A stretch of 64,000 bases of DNA from NCBI GenBank assembly GCA_022605955.1, contig JAKCOZ010000003.1, positions 41,008,761 to 41,072,760 of the forward strand, given 5' to 3'. This stretch comes from Rallus limicola (taxonomy: Eukaryota; Chordata; Aves; Gruiformes; Rallidae). Numbering within the stretch: the stretch's first letter is position 1; each line of letters starts with the position of its first letter. Position numbers and translations under genes: made by a program. The notes under the pieces are model-generated. The model was not told where the DNA came from. It saw only the letters and a list, made by a program, of their open reading frames with translations, and did not search any database. Positions 24,176-35,500 of this stretch are shown here, in pieces.

Positions 24176-25205
24176 TTAGATCTGTGAATCAAGAATACAG
24201 ACCTTTCTAGCCTTAGCAAGATGGAGGCAGCTTAAAAATTTGAAAGAACAGGACATTCTTATAAGCAATGACACAATTAACCTTCCCACATTGTATGTTG
24301 TTTCTGTAGGCTAGATAAGGTACTTGCAAAAGCCGTTGTTGCAGAGTGATAAGATGTAACATAAAATTGTCTGATCTGCCTTGTTGCTTTGTTAGACATC
24401 TTTAGAGCAAAAGCCTTGGTGCAGATTTGGTGCTGTTGTAATACCTAGAGTCACAAAGAACAGTCAACCAGCTACTGCCCAGAGAGTCCATACAACTATA
24501 ATTTTGAAAGCCAATGTGTAAGGATGCTTCATGTGAACGTATGCCATGATATTGAGAAGGCAAAACAAATAAAGGAGCACCAGAATAGAGAACATCTGTC
24601 TATCTGTCTATGTCTAAATTTCTAAGACAACCAAAGAGCAATTGCTGATTGGATATTAGATTTGTAGGTCAAGGAAGAAACCAGCTTTAGGACTGGACTA
24701 AATAATTTTCTGTCAGTTGAATTACATGAATCTCTCAAACCAAATCAAGTGATGCTGAAGAGAGACAGAAACATTTGAGGTAGCCAGAGGGAATAGTGAA
24801 TGTTTTGTAAGTCATACAAGAGTGTCAGATAATAGTGAAAATAATCAAAGGCTACTCAGCTAGAATAATTTTTTCATCCAAGAGAAACGCTACTGACAGA
24901 ACTAATGGGCTTTAGAAAAGCAAACAAAAACCAGGACAGTATATTTAAAGTGACCTTTCATGAAAAAAATATAATTAGATCTCTGTGTTTGCTTTATAGC
25001 CACAAATTATTGCAATTTGACTTGCTCCCTTGCTTCCTGGGAGCTAAAAGGAAGATTAACGGGACTAAATTTCCCTCTGGGCCTTGGTAAGTTAACCAAG
25101 CCAGTCTTAATCAGACATTGCTTATTAGAGGGATGTTAGCTCACTTATGGACATTAGAAGGATGTATGACATCTGTTCTTTATTTAGAAAGAATATATTT
25201 GCATT
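24176..25205. other. Unique non-coding sequence
   Basis: No gene or repeat recognised. A few CTGT/CTAT units (TCTGTCTATCTGTCTATGTC at 24596-24615) make a tiny tetranucleotide run. Confidence 0.45.
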
Positions 25206-25762
25206 TTTCCTTCCTTCCTTCCTTCCTTCCTTCCTTCCTTCCTTCCTTCCTTCCTTCCTTCCTTCCTTCCTTCCTTCCTTCCTTCCTTCCTTCCTTCCTT
25301 CCTTCCTTCCTTCCTTCCTTCCTTCCTTCCTTCCTTCCTTCCTTCCTTCCTTCCTTCCTTCCTTCCTTCCTTCCTTCCCTCCTTCCTTCCTTCCTTCCCT
25401 CCCTCCTTCCTTCCCTCCTTCCTTCCTTCCTTCCTTCCTTCCTTCCTTCCTTCCTTCCTTCCTTCCTTCCTTCCTTCCTTCCTTCCTTCCTTCCTTCCTT
25501 CCTTCCTTCCTTCCTTCCTTCCTTCCTTCCTTCCTTCCTTCCTTCCTTCCTTCCTTCCTTCCTTCCTTCCTTCCTTCCTTCCTTCCTTCCTTCCTTCCTT
25601 CCTTCCCTCCTTCCTTCCTTCCTTCCCTCCTTCCTTCCTTCCTTCCTTCCTTCCTTCCTTCCTTCCTTCCTTCCTTCCTTCCTTCCTTCCTTCCTTCCTT
25701 CCTTCCTTCCTTCCTTCCTTCCTTCCTTCCTTCCTTCCTTCCTTCCTTCCTTCCTTCCTTCC
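25206..25762 (+). repeat. (CCTT)n / (AAGG)n microsatellite, ~557 bp
   Basis: A long tetranucleotide array, homopyrimidine on the plus strand, with about 139 units. It is almost pure: T-to-C interruptions occur at 25379, 25399, 25403 and 25415, then again at 25607 and 25627. The unit equals GGAA on the minus strand, the core of ETS transcription-factor sites. The 223-, 229- and 244-codon reading frames that cross it on both strands (Leu-Pro-Ser-Phe or Glu-Gly-Arg-Lys repeats) are artefacts of the repeat and are not genes. Assembly length here is uncertain because such arrays collapse easily. Confidence 0.98.
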
Positions 25763-26194
25763 ACTACATTACAGCTACTCAACATATAGATGACCATATA
25801 TTTTCCGCATGCTTTGGGAGCAGAAGTGTGGAATAAGATCTCTATTAAAAAAAACCCAAAATGACAAAAAACGGAAGAAGCTTCTGATGATAAACAGAAT
25901 ACAAGAACAAACAACCTCTCTCAAGGTTCTTAGTTTCTTTTTTTTTTTTTCCATCTTGCATTTATCAAGGCCAAAATTATATTTGCTCTCACAGCTGAGT
26001 TATAATACAGGCACAAGTACATCATGCCTCCTTTCACTGTAAAACATGTCAGAATCTTCGCCTCTCTCCCAGTAAGGAAAACTGAATTGAAACAAGTGTT
26101 ACATCTAGCTCATGGTCACCTTAAATATCCAGAGAGTAAGATGTCTTTACAATTATCTTCTTCTGATTAGTGTTATTTAGCAGATCTACAGAAT
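25763..26194. other. Unique non-coding sequence
   Basis: Flank of the microsatellite. It holds a T-run at about 25938-25951 and no recognised gene or repeat. Confidence 0.45.
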
Positions 26195-26280
26195 TCCAAC
26201 CTCCATGTGGTAGGGAGGTTGGAGCAGGATGATCTTTAAAGGTCCCTCCCAGGACCATTCCAGGGTTCTGTGATTCTATT
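26195..26280 (+). mobile_element. CR1 3' tail fragment
   Basis: Sense CR1 3' end containing GAGGTTGGAGCAGGATGATC, TTTAAAGGTCCCTCCCAGGA and GTTCTGTGATTCTATTCC. Fewer than 90 bp remain, the usual result of severe 5' truncation. Confidence 0.85.
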
Positions 26281-28334
26281 CCATGCTGATTGATACTGGG
26301 ATAGAAGCGGTGTTCAGAAACGAGACTTGACCTACAATGCACACATCAGACTGTAACCTTTTTCAGACCTCTTCCTGCATTTGCATGATAAACATGAAAC
26401 ATAAAATACATGTTCCTTAGAAACTGAAACCGTATGTAAATATGCAGAACTCAAGGCTTTCAATATACAAGTGCTGCAAGAGGTGTATCTGTGTATCTTA
26501 CAGCTTCACATAAACCTCTTATGATGAGGTTCGCCTGTTCCTCTTGCTACCTGAGACCCTGAAAAGATTAAAACACAAGGAATAAAAACAGTGATTACAT
26601 CAGTAAGATCTTTGCTGCCTTGAGAGGGGAAACACTGAGTGGTTCAGCTTGATTGCATAAAGTCATTTAAGGTTGCAGGAATTTCACCTAAGAGATTAAA
26701 AACACAGGCTATGGATGGAGATCTGCAAAGCTGGTATGAGGAAGAGCCAAAGGGGGAAATCTAACAAAGGCATGATGGCCCTTTTTTTGGCTAGAGTGCA
26801 GAACAAAAAGATTGACAGTTTCTATACAAAACTTTGAAGGCCATGGTGGCTGGAGTGAGATCTTTTTCTTCATTAACTGCAAAAGGAATATTAAAGTTGG
26901 CACCCTAAATATGATAATAAGCAAAAGGGAGTGTATGATCGTAACACCTGACTCTTCACCTGAATCATGTTAAACATCACTCCTGGGAGGTAACAGCTAA
27001 GACTGGAGTATAAAGGATATTGAGGTTGCTACCCTTGGTAGGGAGAGAAGAGATTGAAGACCCAGAAGAGTGCCCACAGGTTCTGGTCCTTCTCCTCCAC
27101 CCAAGACAGGGATGTAAGCTCACATTTTTGGTGAGAGTACTCAGGGTAATATTCTGTTAGCATTGTAATTATAATCATAATCATATATTAGTGCTACTAC
27201 AATAGCACTAATATATGATTATATATGATACTGCATTTACCAATCACAATTCTGATCTCTTTATATCTGTCACTTTAATGAACTTTCTGCTAGTTTCAAC
27301 TTTGTGAAACTGTGTCAGTGAAAGTCCTTTTAGGGGCTCTGGCAGAAAAATATTGACTCTGGTAATGAAACATAAACCATTGACTGAGTCTGGGACTAAG
27401 ACTGGATTCAGCCATTCCTAGGCTCCTCTCTAAAAAGGAGTTTAGAAAGCAAGAAGATCCTTTCTGAACCTCGTGAACCTTTCTGAAGTGCAGCCATCAG
27501 ACTCATAGCCTTTGTATGACAGAGGCACACCAAGCAGAGTTAAAGGCAAATACAGGAAAAAGCATTACAAGGTTCTATCCGTATACTGTAGTAAGTAGGG
27601 AAGGCCATTAATGACATGACATGGAAGTGTTTTTTGTACAGTGCTTTATGACTATTGTGGATATACTGTACCAGTGAGGAACAAGTCAATAGCAATAATC
27701 CACAGTAGTTCCTCTCCCTTGCTTCAGCAGCAGAGTAATAATTTTGAATTATAATACTTCATGGTTGACTTGTTAGATAAATTAAATAGATTACTTTTTC
27801 TGCTTGTCTGTGGGATGCTAGAAAGTAATAAAATATATCCTTAACTTCACCTGAAAACTGATCATCTTTGGCAGCAGGTAAACTGGGTACATAAGTAAGA
27901 ATAAATCTACATTGTTTCACTGACTTAAAATGGCTACTGGGTTGTTTTAATGAGCTGAGAAATTAGTTTATGCCACCCATGTGAGGAATTCAAAGGTGTG
28001 AAGGCTAGGACAGCCTGATGTATGGTCAGAAGATGCTATGGGTAGCTGCAGTATCTGTTAAAGTAATTAAAAGAGAGTAGTTGTAATTATACAAGAAGAG
28101 AAAGCTTTGTCTAACATCTCAGACATCCCTGATTTTTGGTGTTTACAGAATTACTACATATTAGCTCAACTATGGCAGCACATTTACTTTGTGTATGTTC
28201 TTGATTCCTGTAAATAGCATAAGACAAACAATGTCACTAAAGCCTGTTTACTGATGTTCAAGGTAAAAAGTTTTCTCTCGTACTGGCATGGGTTAAGAGG
28301 GTGAGCTGCTGTGACCACATGAATACACTATACC
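26281..28334. other. Unique non-coding sequence with one hairpin
   Basis: No gene recognised. It contains the perfect inverted repeat annotated at 27177-27222. Other parts carry no structure I can name. Confidence 0.45.
27177..27222. repeat. Perfect 20-bp inverted repeat, 6-nt loop
   Basis: The left arm (27177-27196, beginning ATAATCATATATT) is the exact reverse complement of the right arm (27203-27222, ending AATATATGATTAT), with loop CTACAA. The stem is 20 bp without mismatch and AT-rich. A transcript from either strand would fold into a hairpin of miRNA-precursor-like stem length, though shorter and more perfect than a typical pre-miRNA. It could equally be a small palindromic mobile element remnant or a replication snap-back product. 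No target-site duplication is evident. Confidence 0.9.
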
Positions 28335-29176
28335 CAAGTTGTGTGTCTGGACACGAGTTCCCCATGGCTGGTTCCAAATCCCTCTGAAGGACTGCTGTCT
28401 TACACGTGTTGCTCTCTGCAATGTGTTGAACAGCCAAGCGAGACATGGAGCACTGGAAATATCTATGTTGTGGGCAGTAATGTTGAGAGGCACAGGTGGA
28501 TGCAGTCCATCAACACCTGGCTACATGTCTGGAGTCAGTGCCACAATTTTGGGTTCTTTGACAATGGGATGGCCTGTACAGCACTGGGTTTAATGAACAC
28601 TGATGGGAGTCACCTCTCTCAAGGGGGAAAATGGGTATTTGCCAAGGAGCTTGCAGGGCTTACTGACAGAAAGTTAAACTAGGCTCACAGTGGGAGTGAG
28701 ATAGCATCAGCCTTACATGAGGCAGGTTATGGGACGTGCCAAACTTGGAAGGGTGTGCCCAAGTTGAGGGTGCTGGAGAGGGTTTTCAGCCTGTTGGTTG
28801 GGGACATGCTGGACACACTGTGGCACGCTGAAGCCTTGGGGTGGTGAGCCAGGGGCTTCTGAGGCAGTGAGAATAAACAGGGAACCACTGGGAAAATACT
28901 TCAAAGGAACTCCAGCTATTAAGTCAGCCTCACTGGGGTTCAGCTGAAATGCCCCTATGGAAACACACGAGCATGGGGAACAAACAAGAGGAGTTAGAGA
29001 CTTGTGCACACTTGCAGAGCTACGATTTTACTGGTATTATGGAGACATGGTGGGTTGAATCCTATGACTAGAGTGTCAGGATAGAAGGATACAGGCTCTT
29101 TAGGGGGTACAGGCAGGGCAGGTGAGGAGGGGGTGTTGTCCTCTATGTCAATGACCAGCTGGAGTGTGTGGACCTC

Positions 29177-29265
29177 CACCTGGGCATGGATGAGGAGCTG
29201 ACTGAGAGCCTATGGGTTAGGATCAGACCTAACCTCTCAGTCAGCTCCTCATCCATGCCCAGGTG
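29177..29265. repeat. Perfect 32-bp inverted duplication within CR1 ORF2
   Basis: Left arm 29177-29208 (CACCTGGGCATGGATGAGGA...) and right arm 29234-29265 (...TCCTCATCCATGCCCAGGTG) are exact reverse complements over 32 bp. Between them a second short pair, GTTAGG (29216-29221) and CCTAAC (29228-29233), surrounds the loop ATCAGA, leaving a 7-nt bulge on the left. Only the left arm and the bases up to about 29222 follow the CR1 consensus. The right arm is an inverted copy of it. Confidence 0.95.
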
Positions 29266-29372
29266 TGCAAGAGAGTGGTAGGGAGTGCAAGGGACACCAT
29301 AAAGCAGGTCTGCTACAGGTGACCCTAACAGGGGGACCAAGCAGATGAGGCCCTGAGATGGCTGACAAGGGA

Positions 29373-29516
29373 AAGATTATTAACATCATCTTCCTGGACT
29401 TGTTCAAGGCCTTCCACACTGTCCAGTACAACATCCTTGTCTCTAAGTTGGAGAGCCATGGATTCGACAGATGGACCATTCAGTGGATAAGGAACTGGCT
29501 GGATGGTTGCACCTAA
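29373..29516 (+). pseudogene. CR1 reverse-transcriptase motif A remnant
   Basis: This short open stretch encodes [18 protein letters not shown], then a KLESHGFD...WIRNWLDG block, ended by TAA at 29514-29516. The block aligns with the CR1 reverse-transcriptase region usually written IIFLDFSKAFDTV...WIRNWLDG. The first Asp of motif A, a catalytic residue, is kept, while the second Asp of the KAFD signature is His. The remaining motifs, including FADD, are absent. The fragment cannot encode an active enzyme. Confidence 0.85.
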
Positions 29517-29610
29517 AGTGTTGTGGTCAACTGCTCAATGTCCATGTTGAGGTCTGTGATGAGTGGTAAAGAAGAATATGTGTCCCTCACAGATTTGGCC
29601 AGTCCTCAAT

Positions 29611-31024
29611 CCCAAGACAACCCATAGTCAACGGGTGGCAGATGTCTGCTGACTGAACAGAATTTATGCCTTGGAAATTGTGGTGCTGTTTTGTGTGTCA
29701 AAAAAAGCAGCTGGGAGGAAAAATCTCTGAAATCTCTTTAGATATATGGAGTAGTTTGTTGCAGCAGCAATTGCTGGTTCTGAAACCTGAATAACACAGA
29801 GGATTTCGTAAGAGTTGACATGCAGTGGGAGAGCACATAGTCATTGGTGGGACCAAAGAAGAGACCTGAAAATGCTTCCAGCAGGTGCTCTCATCAACTC
29901 TTCTGTCTGTGATCATGTTGCAGTTTGTTTCCAGAGCAGAGAAATTTTTTTATAGGTCAACTAGAATATTGAGCTCAGAAGACAGGATGTTCCTAGGAAA
30001 TAGGTGCCTTTCAAGTGACTAGATACAGGAATGTTATGGAGAGGAGTCTTTTGGGGAGGCCAGTGTAAAGGTTTTAAGTGTAGAAAATCTTCTGCTTTGT
30101 GTGCCAGATAGAGAAAGGCTGATGTTTGTGTACCATATTAAGAGAGCATCTGATGGATAAATTACCAGACAACAATCCAGAAGGCATAGGCTCTATTTAT
30201 AGCTTGACTGATGGTCTAAGCAAGGTCATGAGGTTGTCTCTTCACCTACTAGTGGTGTTTCTGGATCTCCTGGGAGTACATAGGCAGAAAATTCCATTGC
30301 ACTGTGGCCAGACAGCTGGGTTTAACCCTGGCTAGCCAAGATTTTACTGGGAAAGGTCAGAACTGTTTTGCTGATGATCATTTGAATCATGAGGAAAAGT
30401 AATTAATGTGACTATTTTCCATTAAACAAAACTGTGCTACAGCTGTGATACTTGCCTACTGCTCCTCCTTGTGAACTGCTTAGGTGTTTGAAAGTGAAAG
30501 AAAACGTATTTCTTTTTATGATGACTCCTTTGCCACCACCTCAGAGTGCTGCCATTTTTTTCAAGTGCATGGCAAGAGTGTCTGCCCTAAGATGCTCTTA
30601 TCTGATAGACAAGGGATGGAATTGAATGTCAGGGCACAGCCCCAGGAAACAGCATTTCTTATGCAGAGGATATATGGCTATAAATGTGGGCTGATGGCAT
30701 TTTCATCCTGATTGTATATGCTTTTTGCTTCTCATGCATTCAATTCTGGGGAAAATCTGGGCAAACAGGGTACTGAAAGCAGATGAATGAACCTGAGAAT
30801 TGAGGTCAAGTTTTAAAACCTCTTGGAAAGATGTGATAGATGATCTTTTTGTACCAAGGCTCTACAAATGTATCCTTTCCAATGACAAAGCTGAAGGGAC
30901 AAAATAAGAAGACAGAAAGTGATTGGAAGCCACTGCTTTGCTGTCTCTGTGTGTGCACAGCTAAAGACTTTATATATCACAGCACTTTCAGAAGGGTACT
31001 CACCACTGAACCCCTCTCCACAGT
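29611..31024. other. Unique non-coding sequence
   Basis: No gene or repeat recognised. Open frames are 80 codons or fewer. Confidence 0.4.
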
Positions 31025-31078
31025 TTAACTTGATGGTCTGAAGGTTCTTTTCCAACCTAAATAATCCTATGATTCTGG
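31025..31078 (+). mobile_element. CR1 3' tail fragment
   Basis: Sense CR1 tip with TAACTTGATGGTCTGAAGG, TTCTTTTCCAACCTAAAT and CCTATGATTCTGG. About 54 bp only. Confidence 0.8.
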
Positions 31079-32699
31079 TTCATTTCTGGTCACTTACAAG
31101 CCTCTCCATATATTTGGCTCTTGAAGCAAGTAAGTAATCAACGGAAAGATGGTCCCGCATACTAGGTAAACAGAACAGGTTTTTACTCTCAATTATCTGG
31201 AATTGGCTATGAGAAATAAAATTAAATTAAGTATTGAACAAATAAGGTCAGATCAGTAATGTCTTAATGAATCCTAAACCTCATCCACAGATAATACTGG
31301 ATGTAAATCAGCATTTTCTCTGCCCCTCCCCCCTTATTTCCCATTTGAACAAACGTTTTTTCAAATAATTTTCAGCTTCTTTCAAAATAGTCTGGGTCTT
31401 TGTTCTGACTGCCTGTGTTATTTCTTACCCCTCTTTGCAGAGTAAAGATCTCAAAGTAAATCTTCAGCATGTCACAAATGCAGAATTATTCAGATAAAAA
31501 ATGTATGTGCTGAAAATAGGCTTTTTTCAGAATTTTTACATTGATATAGGTTGACTTATGATATACAGGTACTGTATGTTAACTTGCTTGAAGGTGGGCG
31601 GTTGTTCTTGTGATCCATTTGAATGTTCTAAGTTGCATTGAACAGTATTTATTAGATTGATGGAGTTCCTTGACTTGGCATTGACAGAGGAATTTTCCTC
31701 TTGCATTCCACACCTTTGTCATTGCTCTTGCTTTGCCCGGCTTTGCTACCCTAGACCTTGTAGACAATTTGACTACATGTTTCACAGCACCTCCTCAGTG
31801 TTGCCTTCAAACTTTGTAGTATTCTGGCTATACAATGCTGCTTGGACTTGGACCCAATGTTAATGAAACATCAGCACATGTCAACAGAAGGCTTTCTGAA
31901 GCAGGTCACCTGAATAACTTCAATAGGCTTCACCATGTTGTTTCTGCAGACATTTGTCAGGGCACTCTTTTCAATGAGTTGAAAGGGTTCATCTGCACAG
32001 ACTTGGCTCTGAAACATCTGTAGAAATTATGGATATAGCTCTTCATAAACTCTGATAATAAATCAGTGTAGCAAAAAGTAACATACACTGTAAAATAATT
32101 AACACATCTCAGTTGTATCATGTTAAAAAGCCCTACAACTCCTTTATTTACATTACACCTTTACATCAGTACATGAACATTGTACTGCTTTAACAGATTG
32201 TTTTTCCTTTCTCTGATCAGTCTGTAATTCCTGAAATGGTGGGCTGCTTGCTAACAATCGTTTTTAAAGCCTGGGCTGTTTCAGAGCCTCTTTTATCTTT
32301 TGGACTGATGTTTCAGGCGTGCTTGACTAATATGTCTGTCGATGTTAAGATGTATGCCACTGTCATGTTTAAAGCCACTCCATACCCATTACCTCTGTTT
32401 CCCCCTAAGCAGCTACCGCTGCCACAATCACCTGGTCTTTTAAAGTTGTTTCTTACCACCTTGTCTAAACTTTAACCAAGTTGCCGCTTGACTTCTGTTC
32501 CAAGTGACAGTTTTCCAATGTCCCATTCCATATGTCCCAAGTTTCCCACCTTCCCAGAAGCACAGTACAAATATTTTAATGGAACAGGCGATGCAGACAT
32601 GTCTATTGGCCTGCTGCTACTACATCCATGTAAGAAATGCAATATCCGGCAACCAGTCGAACTTATGTATAAACAAACTATATTAACAGCATACGAGGG
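31079..32699. other. Unique non-coding sequence
   Basis: No gene or repeat recognised. Open frames are 81 codons or fewer, the longest overlapping on opposite strands around 32470-32730. Confidence 0.4.
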
Positions 32700-32988
32700 G
32701 AACAACCCCAAATCTCTCAGCTTGTCTTCATAGGAGACCCCCAGCCCTCTGGCTTCAGAAAGCTCTCTTCATCACCCTCATCTGGTCACAGCACTCCAGG
32801 TGGAGTCATACAAGAGCAGAGTAGAGAGCCAAAATCACCTCTTTTGACTTGCTGGTAACACTGTTTTGATATAGCCCAGGAAATGTTGTCTTTCTGGGCC
32901 GCAAGCACACATTATTGGATCATGTTTAGTTTTTCATTCATCAGCGTCTTTAAGTTCTTCTCCTAAGGGCAGTTCTTAATCCATTCTC

Positions 32989-33552
32989 ACAGAATCAGAG
33001 AATTACAAGGTTGGAAAAGACCTTTAAGATCATCAAGTCCAACCAATCCTGTCCTAAGTTATACCATATCTCTAAGTACCTCACCTACCCTTTCTTTGAA
33101 CACATCCAGGGATGGTGACTCAACTCCCTCCCTGGGCAGCCTGTTCCAGGCCCTGAAAACTCTTTCAGTGAAAATTTTTTCCTAACATCTAATCTGACCC
33201 TGTCCTGGCACAGCTTTGTGTCATTTCCCCTTGTCCTATCTCCTGTAACCTGGCTGAAGAGACCATCGCCCACCTCTCTACAACCTCCTGTCAGGTAGTT
33301 GTAGGTCGTGATAAGGTCTCCTCTCAGCATCCTCTTCTCCAGACTAAACATCCCCAGCTCTCTCAGTTGCTCCTCATAGGATTTTCCCTCCAGCCCCTTC
33401 ACCAGCCTGGTTGCCCTTCTCTGGACTCGCTCAAGGACCTCAATGTCCTTCTTATGGTGAGGAGCCCAGAACTGGACACTGCACTTGAGGTGCAGCCTCA
33501 GCAATGCTGAGTCCAGGGGCACAATCACCTGCCTAGAGCTACTGGCCACACT
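32989..33552 (-). mobile_element. CR1 LINE nested within older CR1
   Basis: A 564-bp 5'-truncated CR1 on the minus strand. It starts at the CR1 3' tip (ACAGAATCAGAGAATTAC), runs through GGTTGGAAAAGACCTTTAAG, CATCCAGGGATGGTGACTCA and AGCCCAGAACTGGACAC, and stops in GCTACTGGCCACACT. It is flanked by ATTCTC on both sides (32983-32988 and 33553-33558). The interior ORF2 frame is still open, in line with its being younger than its host. Confidence 0.92.
33085..33549 (-). pseudogene. CR1 ORF2 C-terminal fragment (154 codons)
   Basis: A 154-codon open frame inside the nested CR1. Signatures are [53 protein letters not shown] and [19 protein letters not shown], matching the C-terminal end of CR1 ORF2 beyond the reverse-transcriptase core. 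Compared with the 13102-13584 fragment, the subfamily differs ([19 protein letters not shown] here, [19 protein letters not shown] there). It is a remnant without catalytic residues. Confidence 0.9.
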
Positions 33553-33720
33553 ATTCTCTGCTCAGCCTGTAGTTTTGCTTTAGATTGCACTGACCCATGT
33601 GCAGAACATTGCACGTGGCCTTGTTGAACTTCATGTGATTCACATAGGCCCACTTCTCAAGCTTGTCACGGTTCATCATGTTGACTGCGCCAAATTTTGT
33701 GCAAATATTGTGCTGCAAGC

Positions 33721-35500
33721 CAGCCAGCCACAGATCAGCCTGTGAGCATCTGGGGTATGATGTTCTTCAAAATTGTGACATTCAGCAAAAAGAGGTGGAG
33801 AAAACTGACTCTATGACTGGAAGAGGGAAAGGACCAAGGACTTTCAGGGCATGTGGACAGATGACTGCCTGCAGGTGTAAGGTCTCTTGGGTAAGAACTG
33901 TCATTATAGTATTTTCATACAATTGTCCTTCCTTGTTCTGCAAACTGTTAACCTCTGATTCTAACTGCTTTTCAAGCTGCAACTTGGGGAATTAACATAT
34001 TTCCATAATTTCTACCAGCAGAATTCCAAAGGACTGTGAGAGAGAATTTGGCATTTCTTTCTAGAACACAGCTCATCTGACCTATTTTGCTACTGCCTAT
34101 GGCTTTATGTTGATTGTAAAGTGAGTCTGATTCACACAGAGTCACCTACTCTCTAGGTATTTAATGTTATATAAGGTAAAACATCCTACCCCTGGGAAAC
34201 TACCCAGGAATAAGAGGTTATTCACACTTCCACTGCAAGATGAACTATAAATGAGTCATAGCACTCTTCCAGACAATCAAGAATATCTCCAGAATACAAA
34301 AAAAATGTAGAACACCAGGCTGGTATGATTTCAAGAAAGGTTTTAAATTGGCAGAGTAGTGTCAGAAGAAAACTCTTTCCTGTGGGGAAAACTCTTGAGG
34401 ACTATTCTTTTGAGTTTGGCCTTGCCAATCTAATGACAAACCCTGTGGCAGCTTGGTCCTTGTGTAGATTTAACGGACGTGACCCAAAGAGCAGCTACAT
34501 TTAATTTGGATTGCCTTCTATGCCTCCATTCACTCAAAGCCAATTACAGAACACTCAGGCCAAACTAATCATATTTAGCCTACAAAATAGGCTCCAGTGA
34601 TGTCAATTGGGATTCTTTACCTGCTTGAATTTGGCTGAAGTGTGCCCAAACACCGATTTTTCTTTTTTTATCCCTCACTTTCACTAACTTTCACCTAGAG
34701 CTTAAGGAGAAAGCTCTTGCAAGCCACTAAGGGAGTTTCACAAGATTCTTAAGAGGGAAGTGGGGAAGGTAGTAATTTTTCTAATGTTCCCCATCAAATG
34801 CTGTGTTCTAAGGAAATTAATGGCGTGCTCCTATCTTTTAACTAAAGCTTGGTATTTCTTAAAACTGTGCAGCTGATAAAGGCCTGCCAGGAGGCAATTA
34901 TTTTTCTGCAGAGTGATGAGAAATATTATTCTTGTGTTAAATCATAAGCATCTAATGTCTGTCAACAGCCTGTGATCTAGCTATCATCAGGGCATAGAGC
35001 AGAGTGTCTCTTTTAGGTGCCAGATCATGGTTAGAGGAGGAAATACATGCTCTATAAAGGACAGGATATTTCCAAATTAAGTTGGTTTCTTTATTTTATT
35101 TTTTTCTGCATGAAACAGAAACATGGCTTTTTTTGCACAAACATGTTTAATAAATAAAGGCATATGGGGAAGTTCACTTCCAATCTCATGGTCTTATTAA
35201 ATATTTTTGACAGAATGTGGCCTCTTGTTGCTTCCTGCATAAACAGACCAAAGATCATTATGCAGGGGTGAGTTATATGAAACAATAACAAAATTATGAT
35301 GCACAATACCATTTCTGGAAATAAGTAATTATAAATTAAAATGACAAGTTCAGTCCTGTATTGAGAGTATGAATTACAGTTCAATGCATTTTAAGCATTG
35401 GAGTAAGATTTTTCATTTGAGCTCACTATGACATAAGATCATGAATCATGTTGGATCAAGCTATCCCTCGCATAAAGAGGACCTGATAAGAGGTAAGAAG
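33721..35500. other. Unique non-coding sequence
   Basis: No gene or repeat recognised. The stretch around 34850-34960 (AATTATTTTTCTGCAGAG and neighbours) has the texture of vertebrate conserved non-coding DNA, but this is an impression only. Confidence 0.4.

Larger units (their letters stand above)
28335..29610 (+). mobile_element. CR1 LINE, sense, 5' part and ORF2
   Basis: The longest CR1 by consensus coverage, in sense orientation. The 5' section carries blocks I associate with CR1 upstream of ORF2: ACAATTTTGGGTTCTTTG, TGATGGGAGTCACCTCTCTC, AAGGGGGAAAATGGGTATTT and GAAAGTTAAACTAGG. The endonuclease portion follows (GTGTTGTCCTCTATGTCAAT, CTGGAGTGTGTGGACCTCCA, GGTCTGCTACAGGTGACC), then the reverse-transcriptase motif A region at 29394-29516. 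The 3' half of ORF2 and the 3' UTR are missing, so this is not a simple 5'-truncated insertion. An inverted duplication interrupts it at 29177-29265. Confidence 0.88.
32700..33720 (-). mobile_element. Older CR1 LINE (host of a nested CR1)
   Basis: Minus-strand CR1 in two parts, 32700-32988 and 33553 to about 33720. The first holds CTCTCAGCTTGTCTTCAT, AGCACTCCAGGTGGAGTCA and TTCTCCTAAGGGCAGTTC. The second continues in consensus order with TGCTCAGCCTGTAGTTTTGC, ATTGCACTGACCCATGTGCA and GGCCTTGTTGAACTTCATG. Removing 32989-33552 rejoins the consensus block ending CCATTCTC with TGCTCAGCC, one copy of ATTCTC being kept. It has no 3' UTR and no open frame. Confidence 0.9.

Noticed and set aside
25118..25914. 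Reading frames of 223-244 codons on both strands encoding Leu-Pro-Ser-Phe and Glu-Gly-Arg-Lys repeats
   Set aside because: They are produced by the (CCTT)n microsatellite, whose unit length gives open frames in several registers. Nothing outside the repeat looks coding.
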